Shown here piece after piece: positions 30,920 to 40,046 of a DNA stretch of 64,000 nt. The notes under the pieces were generated by a model. That model did no database searches. It was not told the origin of the DNA and saw only the letters and a program-made list of their open reading frames with translations. How positions within the stretch are numbered: position 1 is the first letter of the stretch; each line of letters begins with the position of its first letter. Source of the DNA: G963677325 sp963677325 (GTDB lineage Bacteria > Bacteroidota > Bacteroidia > Bacteroidales > Prolixibacteraceae). The stretch is from the NCBI GenBank assembly GCA_963677325.2, contig CAXXGM010000008.1:496001-560000 (forward strand), in the 5' to 3' direction. A program made the position numbers and the translations under genes.

Positions 30920-32896
30920 ATGATTTCAGTTGAAGATTTATATGTTGAGTTCGGAGGATTCGAATTATTTAAACAAGTCAGTTTTATCGTAAATCCGCGT
31001 GATCGCATCGGCCTGGCTGGACGAAATGGAGCCGGAAAATCTACCCTTTTAAAAATCTTTGCCGGATTACAGCTTCCCACAGGTGGGCGTGTAGTGGTTC
31101 CCAAAGATGTAAAAATCGGCTATCTTCCTCAGCAGATGGAAACAAACGACTCCAGGACGGTGATGGAAGAGGCGATTTCCGCTTTTGGCGAAATAAAAGA
31201 ACTGGAACACCGGATTGAATTCTTAAATCAGGAACTTGGCGAACGTACCGATTATGAATCTTCCGAATATCATAAAATCATTGATGAGGTACATGAGCTG
31301 AATGAACGCTTTCAACTGATGGGAGGCACCAATTTTCATGTGGATATCGTTCAAACCTTAACCGGCCTCGGTTTTGAAGAGCGTGATTTTGATCGCCTTA
31401 CTTCTGAATTCTCGGGAGGCTGGCGGATGCGGATAGAACTTGCTAAGATTCTTCTTCAAAAGCCAAACGTATTTCTCCTGGATGAGCCTACCAATCACCT
31501 TGATATAGAGTCCATTCAATGGCTTGAAAATTTCCTTAAAGAGTACCCCGGCGCTGTCGTTCTTGTTTCTCACGACCGTGCTTTTCTGGATAATGTAACC
31601 AATCGTACGGTTGAAATCAGTCTCGGTAAGCTTTACGACTACAAGGTAAACTATACCAAATACCTCCTGCTCAGGGTCGAACGCCGTGAACAGCTTTTGG
31701 CTGCTTACCGTAACCAGCAAAAAATGATCCAGGACACTGAAGATTTTATTGAAAGGTTCCGGTATAAGGCCACAAAGGCGGTGCAGGTGCAGTCGCGTAT
31801 TAAGCAGCTTGACAAGGTTGAACGCATCGAAGTGGATCCGGAGGATAACCGCGGGCTGAACATCAAATTTCCCCCTTCTCCGCGCTCTGGCGGCATTGTC
31901 TTCGAAGCGAAGAACCTTTCCAAGAGATATGACGATCACCTGGTGTTAAATCAGGTCGATTTAACCATTGAACGCGGAAACCGTTTCGCTTTTGTCGGTA
32001 AAAACGGCGAAGGAAAATCAACGCTGGTCAAGATCCTGATGCAGCAATTGGATTACGAGGGGGAACAGAAACTGGGATATAATGTTAAAATAGGATATTT
32101 TGCCCAGAACCAGGCCGATCTGCTGGATCCTGATCTCACCGCACTTGAGACCATTGACAAAATTGCGGTAGGCGATATTCGGAGCAGAATCCGCGATATT
32201 TTGGGCGCTTTTATGTTTTCGGGCGAGGATGCAGATAAGAAGGTGAAAGTGCTTTCGGGCGGCGAGCGAACCAGGCTGGCGATGATACGCCTGTTGCTCG
32301 AACCCTTTAATTTCCTCGTTTTGGATGAGCCTACCAACCACCTTGATATTCATTCCAAGGAATTGTTGAAGCAGGCTCTGATGGATTTTGACGGAACCCT
32401 CCTGATCGTTTCGCACGACCGTGAATTTATGGACGGGTTGGTTGAAGTCGTTTATGAATTCAAGGATAAAAAGATCAAGCAGCATCTCGGGGGTATTTAT
32501 GCTTTTCTTCAGAAAAAAAAGATTGATTCATTCCGCGAACTGGAAATGGCTAAATCCCCAAAGATCACGGATACTCCTGCTCAAAAGACCGCGTCAGCCC
32601 CAAAACGTGAAGCATCCACTGAAAATAAGCCTTCTGTTTCTTTCGAAGAACGAAAAGAAATCAACAAAAGGATCAACCGCATCGAAAAGCAGGTTTCCGA
32701 AATGGAGGCCAAAATAACAGAAATTGAAAAAAAGATAGCTTCCCTGGATTCTATTCTGGCAGATCCCGCCATTGATAATTTTAATGCCCATCTAAAGGAT
32801 TATACCGATACAAAGAAAGAGTTTGATAAATCCATGAAAAAATGGGAAGATCTGCAGGAAGAACTGGAACAATGGAACAATAAAAAAAACTGGTAA
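30920..32896 (+). CDS. ABC-F family ATPase
   Basis: 658 residues with two ABC domains and no TM segments. Domain 1: Walker A GRNGAGKST (about 34), signature FSGGWRMRIELAK, Walker B LLDEPTNHLDIES. The linker of about 80 residues (P-site tRNA interaction motif region) follows. Domain 2: Walker A GKNGEGKST, signature LSGGERTRLAMI, Walker B LDEPTNHLDIHS. A charged coiled-coil C-terminus (EERKEINKRINRIEKQ) is typical of Uup/YdiF-like members. It acts on ribosomes or tRNA, not as a transporter. It is followed after 5 bp by rlmB, suggesting one translation-related operon. Confidence 0.94.
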   Translation: MISVEDLYVEFGGFELFKQVSFIVNPRDRIGLAGRNGAGKSTLLKIFAGLQLPTGGRVVVPKDVKIGYLPQQMETNDSRTVMEEAISAFGEIKELEHRIEFLNQELGERTDYESSEYHKIIDEVHELNERFQLMGGTNFHVDIVQTLTGLGFEERDFDRLTSEFSGGWRMRIELAKILLQKPNVFLLDEPTNHLDIESIQWLENFLKEYPGAVVLVSHDRAFLDNVTNRTVEISLGKLYDYKVNYTKYLLLRVERREQLLAAYRNQQKMIQDTEDFIERFRYKATKAVQVQSRIKQLDKVERIEVDPEDNRGLNIKFPPSPRSGGIVFEAKNLSKRYDDHLVLNQVDLTIERGNRFAFVGKNGEGKSTLVKILMQQLDYEGEQKLGYNVKIGYFAQNQADLLDPDLTALETIDKIAVGDIRSRIRDILGAFMFSGEDADKKVKVLSGGERTRLAMIRLLLEPFNFLVLDEPTNHLDIHSKELLKQALMDFDGTLLIVSHDREFMDGLVEVVYEFKDKKIKQHLGGIYAFLQKKKIDSFRELEMAKSPKITDTPAQKTASAPKREASTENKPSVSFEERKEINKRINRIEKQVSEMEAKITEIEKKIASLDSILADPAIDNFNAHLKDYTDTKKEFDKSMKKWEDLQEELEQWNNKKNW

Positions 32897-32901
32897 ACGA
32901 T

Positions 32902-33636
32902 ATGGAAAAGAGCGATTATATATTTGGAATACATTCTGTAATTGAGGCAATCAACTCAGGTAAAGAGATTGAGCGGATCCTTATCCGCAAAGGGCTGCAG
33001 AGCGAATTGTATCATAAGCTGATGGATATGGTTCATCAATTCAACATTCCGATGCAGCTGGTCCCGGGCGAAAAGCTTGATCGCGTCACCCGTAAAAATC
33101 ATCAGGGTATTATTGCATATATTTCTCCCATCGTTTACTCCAACATCGAGGAAATAGTACCGGCTCTTTTCGAGGAGGGGAAAAATCCCCTGATTTTAAT
33201 TCTTGACCAGATCACCGATGTAAGGAATTTCGGAGCCATTGCCCGTACGGCCGAGATTGCAGGAGTTCACGCCATTATCATTCCCGAAAAAGGCGCTGCT
33301 CAAATAAATGCGGATGCCATTAAAACATCTGCCGGCGCCCTTCACCTGATACCGGTTTGCCGCACAAAAAGTCTGAATCTCACCGTTAAATACCTAAAAA
33401 ACTGCGGATTAAAAATAGTAGCTGCCACCGAAAAGGGCGAGAAGTTTTATGACGAAATCAACCTGAAAGATCCTCTGGCCATTGTCATGGGCTCCGAAGA
33501 CCTCGGAATTGAAGCATCCCTCCTGAAAACTGCAGATGAGTGGATTAAAATTCCGCAATTTGGACAGATTGCCTCTTTAAATGTTTCCGTCGCCGCGGGA
33601 ATACTCATTTACGAAGCCGTCCGTCAGCGGAAGTAA
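32902..33636 (+). CDS. rlmB: 23S rRNA (guanosine-2'-O)-methyltransferase RlmB
   Basis: 244 residues of the SpoU/TrmH family. The N-terminal substrate-binding domain starts YIFGIHSVIEAI and includes VTRKNHQGIIAY. The C-terminal SPOUT knot has LILDQITDVRNFGAIARTAE, the IVMGSEDLGI loop and NVSVAAGILIYEAVRQR. RlmB methylates G2251 in the 23S P-loop. Probably co-transcribed with the ABC-F gene 5 bp upstream. Confidence 0.93.
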   Translation: MEKSDYIFGIHSVIEAINSGKEIERILIRKGLQSELYHKLMDMVHQFNIPMQLVPGEKLDRVTRKNHQGIIAYISPIVYSNIEEIVPALFEEGKNPLILILDQITDVRNFGAIARTAEIAGVHAIIIPEKGAAQINADAIKTSAGALHLIPVCRTKSLNLTVKYLKNCGLKIVAATEKGEKFYDEINLKDPLAIVMGSEDLGIEASLLKTADEWIKIPQFGQIASLNVSVAAGILIYEAVRQRK

Positions 33637-33909
33637 TTCAATAGCTCCAAATCTCTTCCTGAATTCCAAAAAACAACTCCCTGTTTGAGTCATGATCTCG
33701 TCGTATCATCTTTGTTCTATCTGGTGACTTCCTGTTGACTTTCTGTTGACATTATGTTGAAAATTCAATAGGAGGTCAATAGATAGACCTCTATAATACA
33801 TGTAAAAGAACAACCCGAATGCTGTCTTAGCAATTGGGGTTGTCAATGAGTTGATCAGAGAATAATGTGTTAGTGAAAATTCGTCCCTAATTCGTGCTAT
33901 TCGTAACTA

Positions 33910-34374
33910 TTAGTAGATCGGAACTTCCCTCTTAAAGGTCTCTTCCAGTGAAATGAAGGTTTCGGTACTTGAGATGCCGGGTATTTTTTGGATCTTTTCG
34001 CTCAGAATTTCTTTCAGGTGCTCGTTATCACGAGCATATACCTTGATGAAAATAGCGTATTGCCCTGTTGTATAATGACATTCGACGATTTCTTTTATCT
34101 GAGCTAAAAGATTGGCCACTTCATGAAATAAACTACCCTTTTCAAGAAAGATCCCGACGTACGTACAGGTTCTGAAATCAATTTTCTTAGGATCGATGTA
34201 ATAACCCGACCCAGTGATTACGCCCATATCGATCATCCGGTTGACACGCTGGTGAACTGCAGCTCTTGAAATATCACATTCAGTGGCCACATCCTTAAAG
34301 GGAATTCTTGCATTCTTAGTAATGATATCCAGGATGTGAAGATCTATTTCATCAAGTTGGTTGCGCAAGGCCAT
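33910..34374 (-). CDS. Lrp/AsnC family transcriptional regulator
   Basis: 154 residues. The N-terminal HTH (LDEIDLHILDIITKNARIPF, then DISRAAVHQRVNRMIDMGVI) is followed by the RAM ligand-binding domain with YTTGQYAIFIKVYARD. Feast/famine regulators of this type respond to amino acids. It is divergent from the ammonium transporter at 34644 across 269 bp, so control of nitrogen uptake is plausible. Confidence 0.92.
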   Translation of the reverse strand: MALRNQLDEIDLHILDIITKNARIPFKDVATECDISRAAVHQRVNRMIDMGVITGSGYYIDPKKIDFRTCTYVGIFLEKGSLFHEVANLLAQIKEIVECHYTTGQYAIFIKVYARDNEHLKEILSEKIQKIPGISSTETFISLEETFKREVPIY

Positions 34375-34643
34375 TTCTTACATTTTTATCTACGTATCAA
34401 AATTATAATTCTTAACTATTATTTTGTTTGTGTTTGAACATTTTATTTTAAAATTCATTATTACTACAGTTCGTGTTGGATAAAGTTAAAATTTGCTTTG
34501 AACAAATATAAGTATAAATAGTGACTAAATGTAAAATTAATCTTAAATAAAATAGAAAAAAGATATTATTATCAACATTAGCAAAGAATATAGATATTTT
34601 TGGAAAGGCATTTTTTTCAAAATAAATCTTTAAATCCCAAAGG

Positions 34644-35966
34644 ATGAAAAACTCATGGTTGATTGTGCTTATCAGCGGCTTGCTATTATCATTGGCCGCT
34701 GTGTATATCTCTGGGGTGGCACCCTCGAAAACGGATCCGAATATTGTCTCGGGCGATGTAGCCTGGATGCTGACTTCAACGGCGCTTGTTTTATTGATGA
34801 CTCCCGGACTCGCCTTTTTTTATGGCGGAATGATTCAGACGAAAAACATTATTTCAACCATGCTTCAAAGTTTCATTGCGATGGGAATTGTGAGTATAAT
34901 TTGGGTTGTGGTAGGTTTCAGCCTGGCTTTTGGCGACAGCATTGGGCCCGAGAAATATGGTTTTCTGGGCAATCCTTTCACTTTTTTCATGTTTAAAAAT
35001 GTGAATGGATTGACGAATGCTTCCCTGGCTCCTACAATACCTCTGGCCTTGTTCGCAATGTTCCAGCTAAAATTTGCCATTATTACCCCAGCCTTAATAA
35101 CGGGATCGTTTGCAGGCAGAGTGCGGTTTAATGCCTATATATTATTTCTATCGATGTTTGTGGTATTTATTTACTGCCCACTCGCTCACTGGACATGGCA
35201 TCCCAATGGTTTCCTGAGAAACTGGGGCGTTCTTGATTTTGCCGGAGGTACTGTAGTTCATATGTCTGCCGGGTTTGCTGCTCTTGCAGGGGCCATGTTT
35301 TTGGGGCCGCGACGTGATTATTCACAGGCTTTCAACCCAGCCAACATCCCTTTTGTACTTTTGGGCGCAGGGATGTTATGGTTCGGGTGGTTTGGATTCA
35401 ATGCGGGTTCTGCCTTATCGGCAAATTCTGTTGCAACGTTAGCGCTTGTTAATACCAATACGGCCTCCGCCGCCGCGATGATCGGATTCCTGGTCTTTGA
35501 TGCTGCGCGCGGCAAAAAGCCTTCCGCCATGGGAGCTGCAATTGGATTGGTGGTGGGTCTTGTGGCTATTACCCCTGCCGCAGGATATGTTAACGTGGGA
35601 GCAAGTATTTTTATCGGCCTGATTGCCTCTATCATCAGTAATATTGCTATATCATACCGTTCAAGAACATCCATTGATGATACCCTCGATGTTTTTCCGG
35701 CTCATGGGATGGGAGGTATTACAGGAATGATTTTTACGGGTGTTTTTGCTCAGAATGTTGGTTTGGCGTATGGCGAATGGAAAACTTTTCTCTATCATTT
35801 GCTTGCCTTGGCCATTGTGGGAATTTTTACTTTTGGCGGATCATTCCTGCTTTACAGACTGACCAACCTTATTATTCCAATGCGGGTTGAACCAAAATCA
35901 GAACGTTTAGGTCTGGATGTAACGCAGCATGATGAATCTTATACTCCTCAATATCAGGAGTCTTAA
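34644..35966 (+). CDS. amtB: Ammonium transporter (Amt family)
   Basis: 440 residues. Eleven or so TM segments after a signal-like first segment. Family landmarks: TSTALVLLMTPGLAFFYGGM, CPLAHWTWHPNG, DFAGGTVVHMSAGFAALAGA with the first pore histidine region, FGWFGFNAGSALSAN, and FPAHGMGGITGMIFTGVFA with the second histidine. It moves NH4+/NH3 across the inner membrane. No PII (glnK) gene follows; instead a palindromic repeat lies right after the stop. Confidence 0.95.
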   Translation: MKNSWLIVLISGLLLSLAAVYISGVAPSKTDPNIVSGDVAWMLTSTALVLLMTPGLAFFYGGMIQTKNIISTMLQSFIAMGIVSIIWVVVGFSLAFGDSIGPEKYGFLGNPFTFFMFKNVNGLTNASLAPTIPLALFAMFQLKFAIITPALITGSFAGRVRFNAYILFLSMFVVFIYCPLAHWTWHPNGFLRNWGVLDFAGGTVVHMSAGFAALAGAMFLGPRRDYSQAFNPANIPFVLLGAGMLWFGWFGFNAGSALSANSVATLALVNTNTASAAAMIGFLVFDAARGKKPSAMGAAIGLVVGLVAITPAAGYVNVGASIFIGLIASIISNIAISYRSRTSIDDTLDVFPAHGMGGITGMIFTGVFAQNVGLAYGEWKTFLYHLLALAIVGIFTFGGSFLLYRLTNLIIPMRVEPKSERLGLDVTQHDESYTPQYQES

Positions 35967-35988
35967 ATAAAATAGCTTCTGTTTTATT

Positions 35989-36222
35989 TAACGTGAGTTC
36001 GATCTAAGGAATAGATAACCTAATCTGTCGAAAACACCTCAGTAGTCATGGTCGAGGGAGAAAAACCAACCTAATAACCTTAATCAGGTGATTAGGTTAG
36101 TGAAAGGGTAAAATTAATACCATCTACTGAGGTGTTTTCGACAGATTAGGTTATTGAAAACAACATTAGCACTCAAACAACCAAGATTTACCTAATCCAT
36201 TGCTTAGATTGAACTCAGGTTA
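35989..36222. repeat. Nested palindromic MITE-like repeat, copy 2
   Basis: The same architecture as 30460-30718: ends GTGAGTTCGATCTAAGGAAT and GCTTAGATTGAACTCAGGTT, inner pair CTGTCGAAAACACCTCAGTAG and CTACTGAGGTGTTTTCGACAG (perfect over about 20 bp), and centre TAACCTTAATCAGGTGATTAGGTTA. It lies between the convergent amt and nitroreductase genes, where it could also end transcripts from both sides. Confidence 0.75.
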
Positions 36223-36253
36223 CTTAAGCTCTTTATAAGGTTTAAACATTGAT

Positions 36254-36817
36254 TCAGGATTCCTGATCTACAGTTTGACTGGCTTGTGGCTGAGGGGTAT
36301 ACTTGTTCTTTGAAACTTTATTCCAAAGAAGATCTTTTTCTGTTAACGGATTTTTTTCAGCGCCTTTATATCCTATGCCGACGATTGACAATACTTCCAG
36401 ATTTTCAGGAATATGAAAATGCTCGTGAATGTATTCATCGGAGGTTACATTATCATCATAGAAGCGGCGATGAATCTGTACCCAGCAGGATCCCAATCCA
36501 ATGGCTTCGGCTTCGATCTGAATCAGAATAGTGGCTATGGCACAATCTTCAATCCATATGTCGCTTTTGTTTTTATCTCCCATGATGATAATGGCCAGGG
36601 GAGCATGTTTGAGCAGGGCCGAACCGTGAGGCTTCGCATTGGAAAGGATTTCGAGCAGTTGGGGATCGTCCACAATGATAAATTCCCAGGGCCGGCTGTT
36701 TTTGGAAGAGGGCGCCAACAAGGCAGATGAAAGGAGACTTCTTATTTTATCATCCTCAACTTTTGTAGGCAGAAACTTGCGTGTACTTCTGCGATTATAG
36801 AGCAATCTGTTCAGCAT
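36254..36817 (-). CDS. Nitroreductase family protein
   Basis: 187 residues from ATG at the complement of 36815-36817 (MLNRLLYNRRSTRKFLP). The upstream in-frame extension begins at TTG and lacks conservation. FMN-binding features: RRSTRKF at the N-terminus, LLAPSSKNSRPWEFIIV, and the C-terminal IVGIGYKGAEKN. An NAD(P)H-dependent FMN oxidoreductase; substrate unknown. Confidence 0.9.
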   Translation of the reverse strand: MLNRLLYNRRSTRKFLPTKVEDDKIRSLLSSALLAPSSKNSRPWEFIIVDDPQLLEILSNAKPHGSALLKHAPLAIIIMGDKNKSDIWIEDCAIATILIQIEAEAIGLGSCWVQIHRRFYDDNVTSDEYIHEHFHIPENLEVLSIVGIGYKGAEKNPLTEKDLLWNKVSKNKYTPQPQASQTVDQES

Positions 36818-37026
36818 AGGAAGTCCAGTTTGGTGCAAAAATAAAAAGCTTACCGGATTTTTATCACTATTAAACAAATTGTTTTACTGTAAATTTTCAG
36901 AGAGAATAAAATATTTACAGATTATGATTCGAATGTAGATTTAGACAAGTCTCCTTAAATATTGATAGCTCATGTTTTACTTAACAGTACGTATTTATAT
37001 TTAAATTGATTCCAAATTATTCAAAT

Positions 37027-37419
37027 TTAATGTCGGGCAGCCCTTGTAAAGAGCTGATCAAAGAACCACAGAGCAATAATAGCCAATGCACTTATTCCGA
37101 CAGCCGGTGAAACGTTGTTCAGTTTTTCGAATATACGCCCGCCAAACGAGAAAAGATACGACAGATTAACTCCGAAAAATGTTTGATGTCCTTCCGCATT
37201 GGGTAATGATGAATAAATGACAAAAAGTGCCCCTGTGATAGCAAGAGCCATTAATCCTATCGTCCACCATGCTTTTTTACTGATAATGGGCTGGTATTTG
37301 TAAGGATCAAGCGACCATTCAGACATCACCTGCTGCATGACTTTGTTGGAAAATCCTTGTGGAGCCTGTTCCAGCGGCAATTCCCTGAACCATTCCTTCA
37401 AATGATCTTTATTCTTCAT
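37027..37419 (-). CDS. Small membrane protein, putative anti-sigma factor (module 1)
   Basis: 130 residues: a cytoplasmic N-terminus of ~50 (MKNKDHLKEWFRELPLEQAP and FSNKVMQQVM), then one TM segment (about 50-68) and a second near the C-terminus (about 103-122). Its ATG overlaps the sigma gene's stop by 4 bases (ATGA), implying coupled translation. No zinc motif of classic anti-sigma factors. The role is inferred from context and from the parallel arrangement at 38612-39525. Confidence 0.65.
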   Translation of the reverse strand: MKNKDHLKEWFRELPLEQAPQGFSNKVMQQVMSEWSLDPYKYQPIISKKAWWTIGLMALAITGALFVIYSSLPNAEGHQTFFGVNLSYLFSFGGRIFEKLNNVSPAVGISALAIIALWFFDQLFTRAARH

Positions 37420-37991
37420 AATATGGAAATTGTTTCATCCTTTAAAATTTTTGTAAGCTCAGCAAGAAGGTGTTTCCTGCTTCTGAAAATCTTTACCTTC
37501 ACATTGGATAAAGAATATCCTGTAATAACAGCAATTTCTTCCATAGGAATTTCATCGTAATAATAGAGATTCAAAAGAGCCTGTTCCTCCGAATCCAGCC
37601 TATCCATTCCAAGCTTCAGGTATTTAATTCTATCCTCGGATTGAAATTTATTCATTGCATTTTCAGTCACTGTCAATTCATTCTCCGACAAACGAACATC
37701 TTCAATCTTGTATTCATTTTTCTTCCGGGTACGCTGCTTTGAGATTGCGTTGTTATAGACAATCCTGAAAAACCATGTTTTAAATGTAGATCTTCCGTTA
37801 AAGAAACGCAGTGAATTATATGCTTTAAGAAAGGATTCCTGGGCTGCATCCTCGGCCTCTTCATGGTTCCCAAGTATTTTCAGTGACAGAGAAAAAACCA
37901 TATGCTGGTATTTTTCAACGAGTGATGAAAAAGATCCTGAATCTCCCTTCAATATCTCCCGGATATAATATTCATCTGTTTTCTTCTCCAT
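37416..37991 (-). CDS. ECF-type RNA polymerase sigma factor (module 1)
   Basis: 191 residues. Region 2 is ILGNHEEAEDAAQESFLKAY plus FKTWFFRIVYNNAISK. Region 4 is EEQALLNLYYYDEIPMEEIA and ITGYSLSNVKVKIFRSRKHL. It directs RNA polymerase to a small regulon, likely under the control of the overlapping membrane protein. Confidence 0.92.
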   Translation of the reverse strand: MEKKTDEYYIREILKGDSGSFSSLVEKYQHMVFSLSLKILGNHEEAEDAAQESFLKAYNSLRFFNGRSTFKTWFFRIVYNNAISKQRTRKKNEYKIEDVRLSENELTVTENAMNKFQSEDRIKYLKLGMDRLDSEEQALLNLYYYDEIPMEEIAVITGYSLSNVKVKIFRSRKHLLAELTKILKDETISIL

Positions 37992-38167
37992 CGACTAATT
38001 AGACGCAGTATCAGTTTTTGGGTTACAAGCTAAAACAATTAAAATTACAATAAAGATGTGACAAACGAAAGATTGTTGCAGGAGAGATTTTTTATTTGAA
38101 AATATTGTAACCGATAGGAGAGGTTCAGCGTCAAATGGCCAAATGATAAACTTAATAAAGAGATATT

Positions 38168-38533
38168 ATGGAAGGTATATTTGTCCCACTTATAGTATTC
38201 GCAGCGGTCTTTGGAATTGTTTACGTTATCACTTCCGCGCGTAACAGAGAACGGATGGCATTGATTGAAAGAGGTGCAGATCCCAAATTATTTGAATCTG
38301 TTAAAAGAGAACGGCCTCACAGCATTCTGAAATGGGGATTGTTATTGTTCGGGATCGGACTGGGAATCGTAATTGCCGATATCATGGTTACAAACCATAG
38401 TATGAGCGAAGATGCTGCTTATCCATCCATGATCTGCGTCTTTGGCGGTCTTGCGCTGATTGTTGCTCATTATTTTATTCGCAAAGAAGAGAAGAAAGAA
38501 AAACAAAGCAAGGAAGAGAATCTGGAGATTTAG
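38168..38533 (+). CDS. DUF6249 membrane protein (module 1)
   Basis: 121 residues: TM1 at about 4-22, a cytoplasmic loop with ERMALIERGADPKLF (the family hallmark), TM2 and TM3 at about 58-108, and a charged tail (KEEKKEKQSKEENLEI). It is divergent from sigma factor 1 with 176 bp between. Function unknown; its paralogue at 39530 is the first gene of the sigma factor 2 operon. Confidence 0.75.
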   Translation: MEGIFVPLIVFAAVFGIVYVITSARNRERMALIERGADPKLFESVKRERPHSILKWGLLLFGIGLGIVIADIMVTNHSMSEDAAYPSMICVFGGLALIVAHYFIRKEEKKEKQSKEENLEI

Positions 38534-38611
38534 ATTTTCAAGTCAAAATGAATGCTGATGACATAGATAGCGCAAATTGCTTTTATCTGTGTCATCGGTG
38601 TTTATTCATGC

Positions 38612-38974
38612 TCAATTTGGTTTAAGGTATTTTAAAGGGCTTTTCTTAAGAAATCCCAGCAAAGCTTCGATCTGGGTGAAAAGCAGAACCACAAAAATGA
38701 TCTGAAAACAAATAGCCAGATTTTTTGGATCAATACCGAATATTTTTTGAGGAATTCTGGGTAAAATCCAGGAAATCACAATACCAAATGTTGTTCCGAC
38801 AGCAAAGAATAACCAGGAAAGCTTTATGTCTTTTGCAATTCCTTGTTGATGAACAAATTTTTGTTCAATCTGTGTCATAACATTATCCTCAAAATCAGAA
38901 AATGGCATCTCCAGTTTGCCTTTCGACATCAATTCCCTGAAATAGATTTCTTCTTTTTTGTTAATATCCTTCAT
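38612..38974 (-). CDS. Small membrane protein, putative anti-sigma factor (module 2)
   Basis: 120 residues: N-terminal ~60 cytoplasmic (EEIYFRELMSKGKLEMPFSD, then FEDNVMTQIEQKF), two TM segments (about 64-85 and 94-112). Its ATG overlaps the sigma 2 stop by 4 bases. The layout (LEMPFSDFEDNVM before TM1) parallels LEQAPQGFSNKVM in module 1, so the two are probably distant paralogues. Confidence 0.65.
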   Translation of the reverse strand: MKDINKKEEIYFRELMSKGKLEMPFSDFEDNVMTQIEQKFVHQQGIAKDIKLSWLFFAVGTTFGIVISWILPRIPQKIFGIDPKNLAICFQIIFVVLLFTQIEALLGFLKKSPLKYLKPN

Positions 38975-39525
38975 TGGTATAAAGCTGCTTTATCATTTTT
39001 ATAAATTTTTTCCAAAACCTGCCGCAGATTACTTCTCCCCCGGTGCAGGATTACTTTTACGTTGGAATTGCTCCATCCTGTAATTTCAATAATTTCCTCA
39101 ATAGAGCATTCTTCAAGATAAAACAATCGCAAAGCAAGGCTCTCGTTTGAATTGATCTTTTTCAAAGCTTCATTAAGATAATATTTCTGATTTTCCTCCT
39201 TCTCATTTGCTTCAAAATAATCATTTTCAGGTATTTTACTGCAGACGGGCTCCAGATCTGTATAGGTAGACTGTTTTTTTACTGCTTTGAATGCTTCGTT
39301 GATAAGAATGCGGTAAAACCAGGTACTGAATTTCGATTTCCCCTTAAAACTCTTTAAACCTGAATAAGCCCTGATAAAGGCTGTCTGCAGAATTTCCTGT
39401 GCCTGATATTCATTCTTTACAACGGAAACAGCAAGCGAATAACCAATATCCTTGTATTTTTTGATGAAATACCTGAATGCATCGGATTCGCCAGCGAGCA
39501 CTTTCTGGATGTAAAGTTCCTCCAT
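38971..39525 (-). CDS. ECF-type RNA polymerase sigma factor (module 2)
   Basis: 184 residues. Region 2 has VVKNEYQAQEILQTAFIRAY and FSTWFYRILINEAFKAVKK. Region 4 has SLALRLFYLEECSIEEIIEI and TGWSNSNVKVILHRGRSNLR. It follows the DUF6249 gene by 4 bp and overlaps the next membrane gene, so the three form one operon. Confidence 0.92.
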   Translation of the reverse strand: MEELYIQKVLAGESDAFRYFIKKYKDIGYSLAVSVVKNEYQAQEILQTAFIRAYSGLKSFKGKSKFSTWFYRILINEAFKAVKKQSTYTDLEPVCSKIPENDYFEANEKEENQKYYLNEALKKINSNESLALRLFYLEECSIEEIIEITGWSNSNVKVILHRGRSNLRQVLEKIYKNDKAALYQ

Positions 39526-39529
39526 CTTT

Positions 39530-39901
39530 TTATTTTTGATCTTTGGACTTGTTTTTTAAGAACCCCAAGATCATTCCTATTCCTGCTCCTGCAAACAATA
39601 AAGGTCCTGTAAGACCATCAATCTTAATATTGTGTAAAACTTCACCTAAAGCAGCTCCGATTGATGCACCCGCCAACACAAATCCTATTTTTAGCAAGGG
39701 AATACTAAAATTAAATTTGCCACCGTTGGAAATATTTGAAATATCAATTCCTTTTTCGATCATCAACAAACGTTCTTTTGCTCTTGCTTTGTGAATAAAG
39801 AACCATGTAAAAAACAAGCCGGTCATAAAGCAGATTAATAAAATCCCGTTAATAAGTGCAGAAAAAGTTCTTTCTTCTGACATGATTTCAGCATAATTCA
39901 T
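39530..39901 (-). CDS. DUF6249 membrane protein (module 2)
   Basis: 123 residues with TM1 at about 14-34, the hallmark loop KERLLMIEKGIDISNIS, then two hydrophobic segments (about 66-110). Paralogue of 38168-38533. First gene of the operon with sigma factor 2. Function unknown. Confidence 0.75.
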   Translation of the reverse strand: MNYAEIMSEERTFSALINGILLICFMTGLFFTWFFIHKARAKERLLMIEKGIDISNISNGGKFNFSIPLLKIGFVLAGASIGAALGEVLHNIKIDGLTGPLLFAGAGIGMILGFLKNKSKDQK

Positions 39902-40013
39902 ATTGTCGTTTTTGGTTTATACTTACTTTAGAGATCCTGATGAGAGAAAAGGTTACAATTTTAATACATAATTTCTGATTATATTTACTATTCACAGTTT
40001 ACTTTACTTTTAT

Positions 40014-40021
40014 TATCTTTG
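40014..40021 (+). promoter_or_regulatory. -7 box upstream of the rhamnosidase (TATCTTTG)
   Basis: A full TAnnTTTG match 25 bp before the ATG at 40047. Confidence 0.55.
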
Positions 40022-40046
40022 ATTCTTATATCAAACTTTACCGGTT

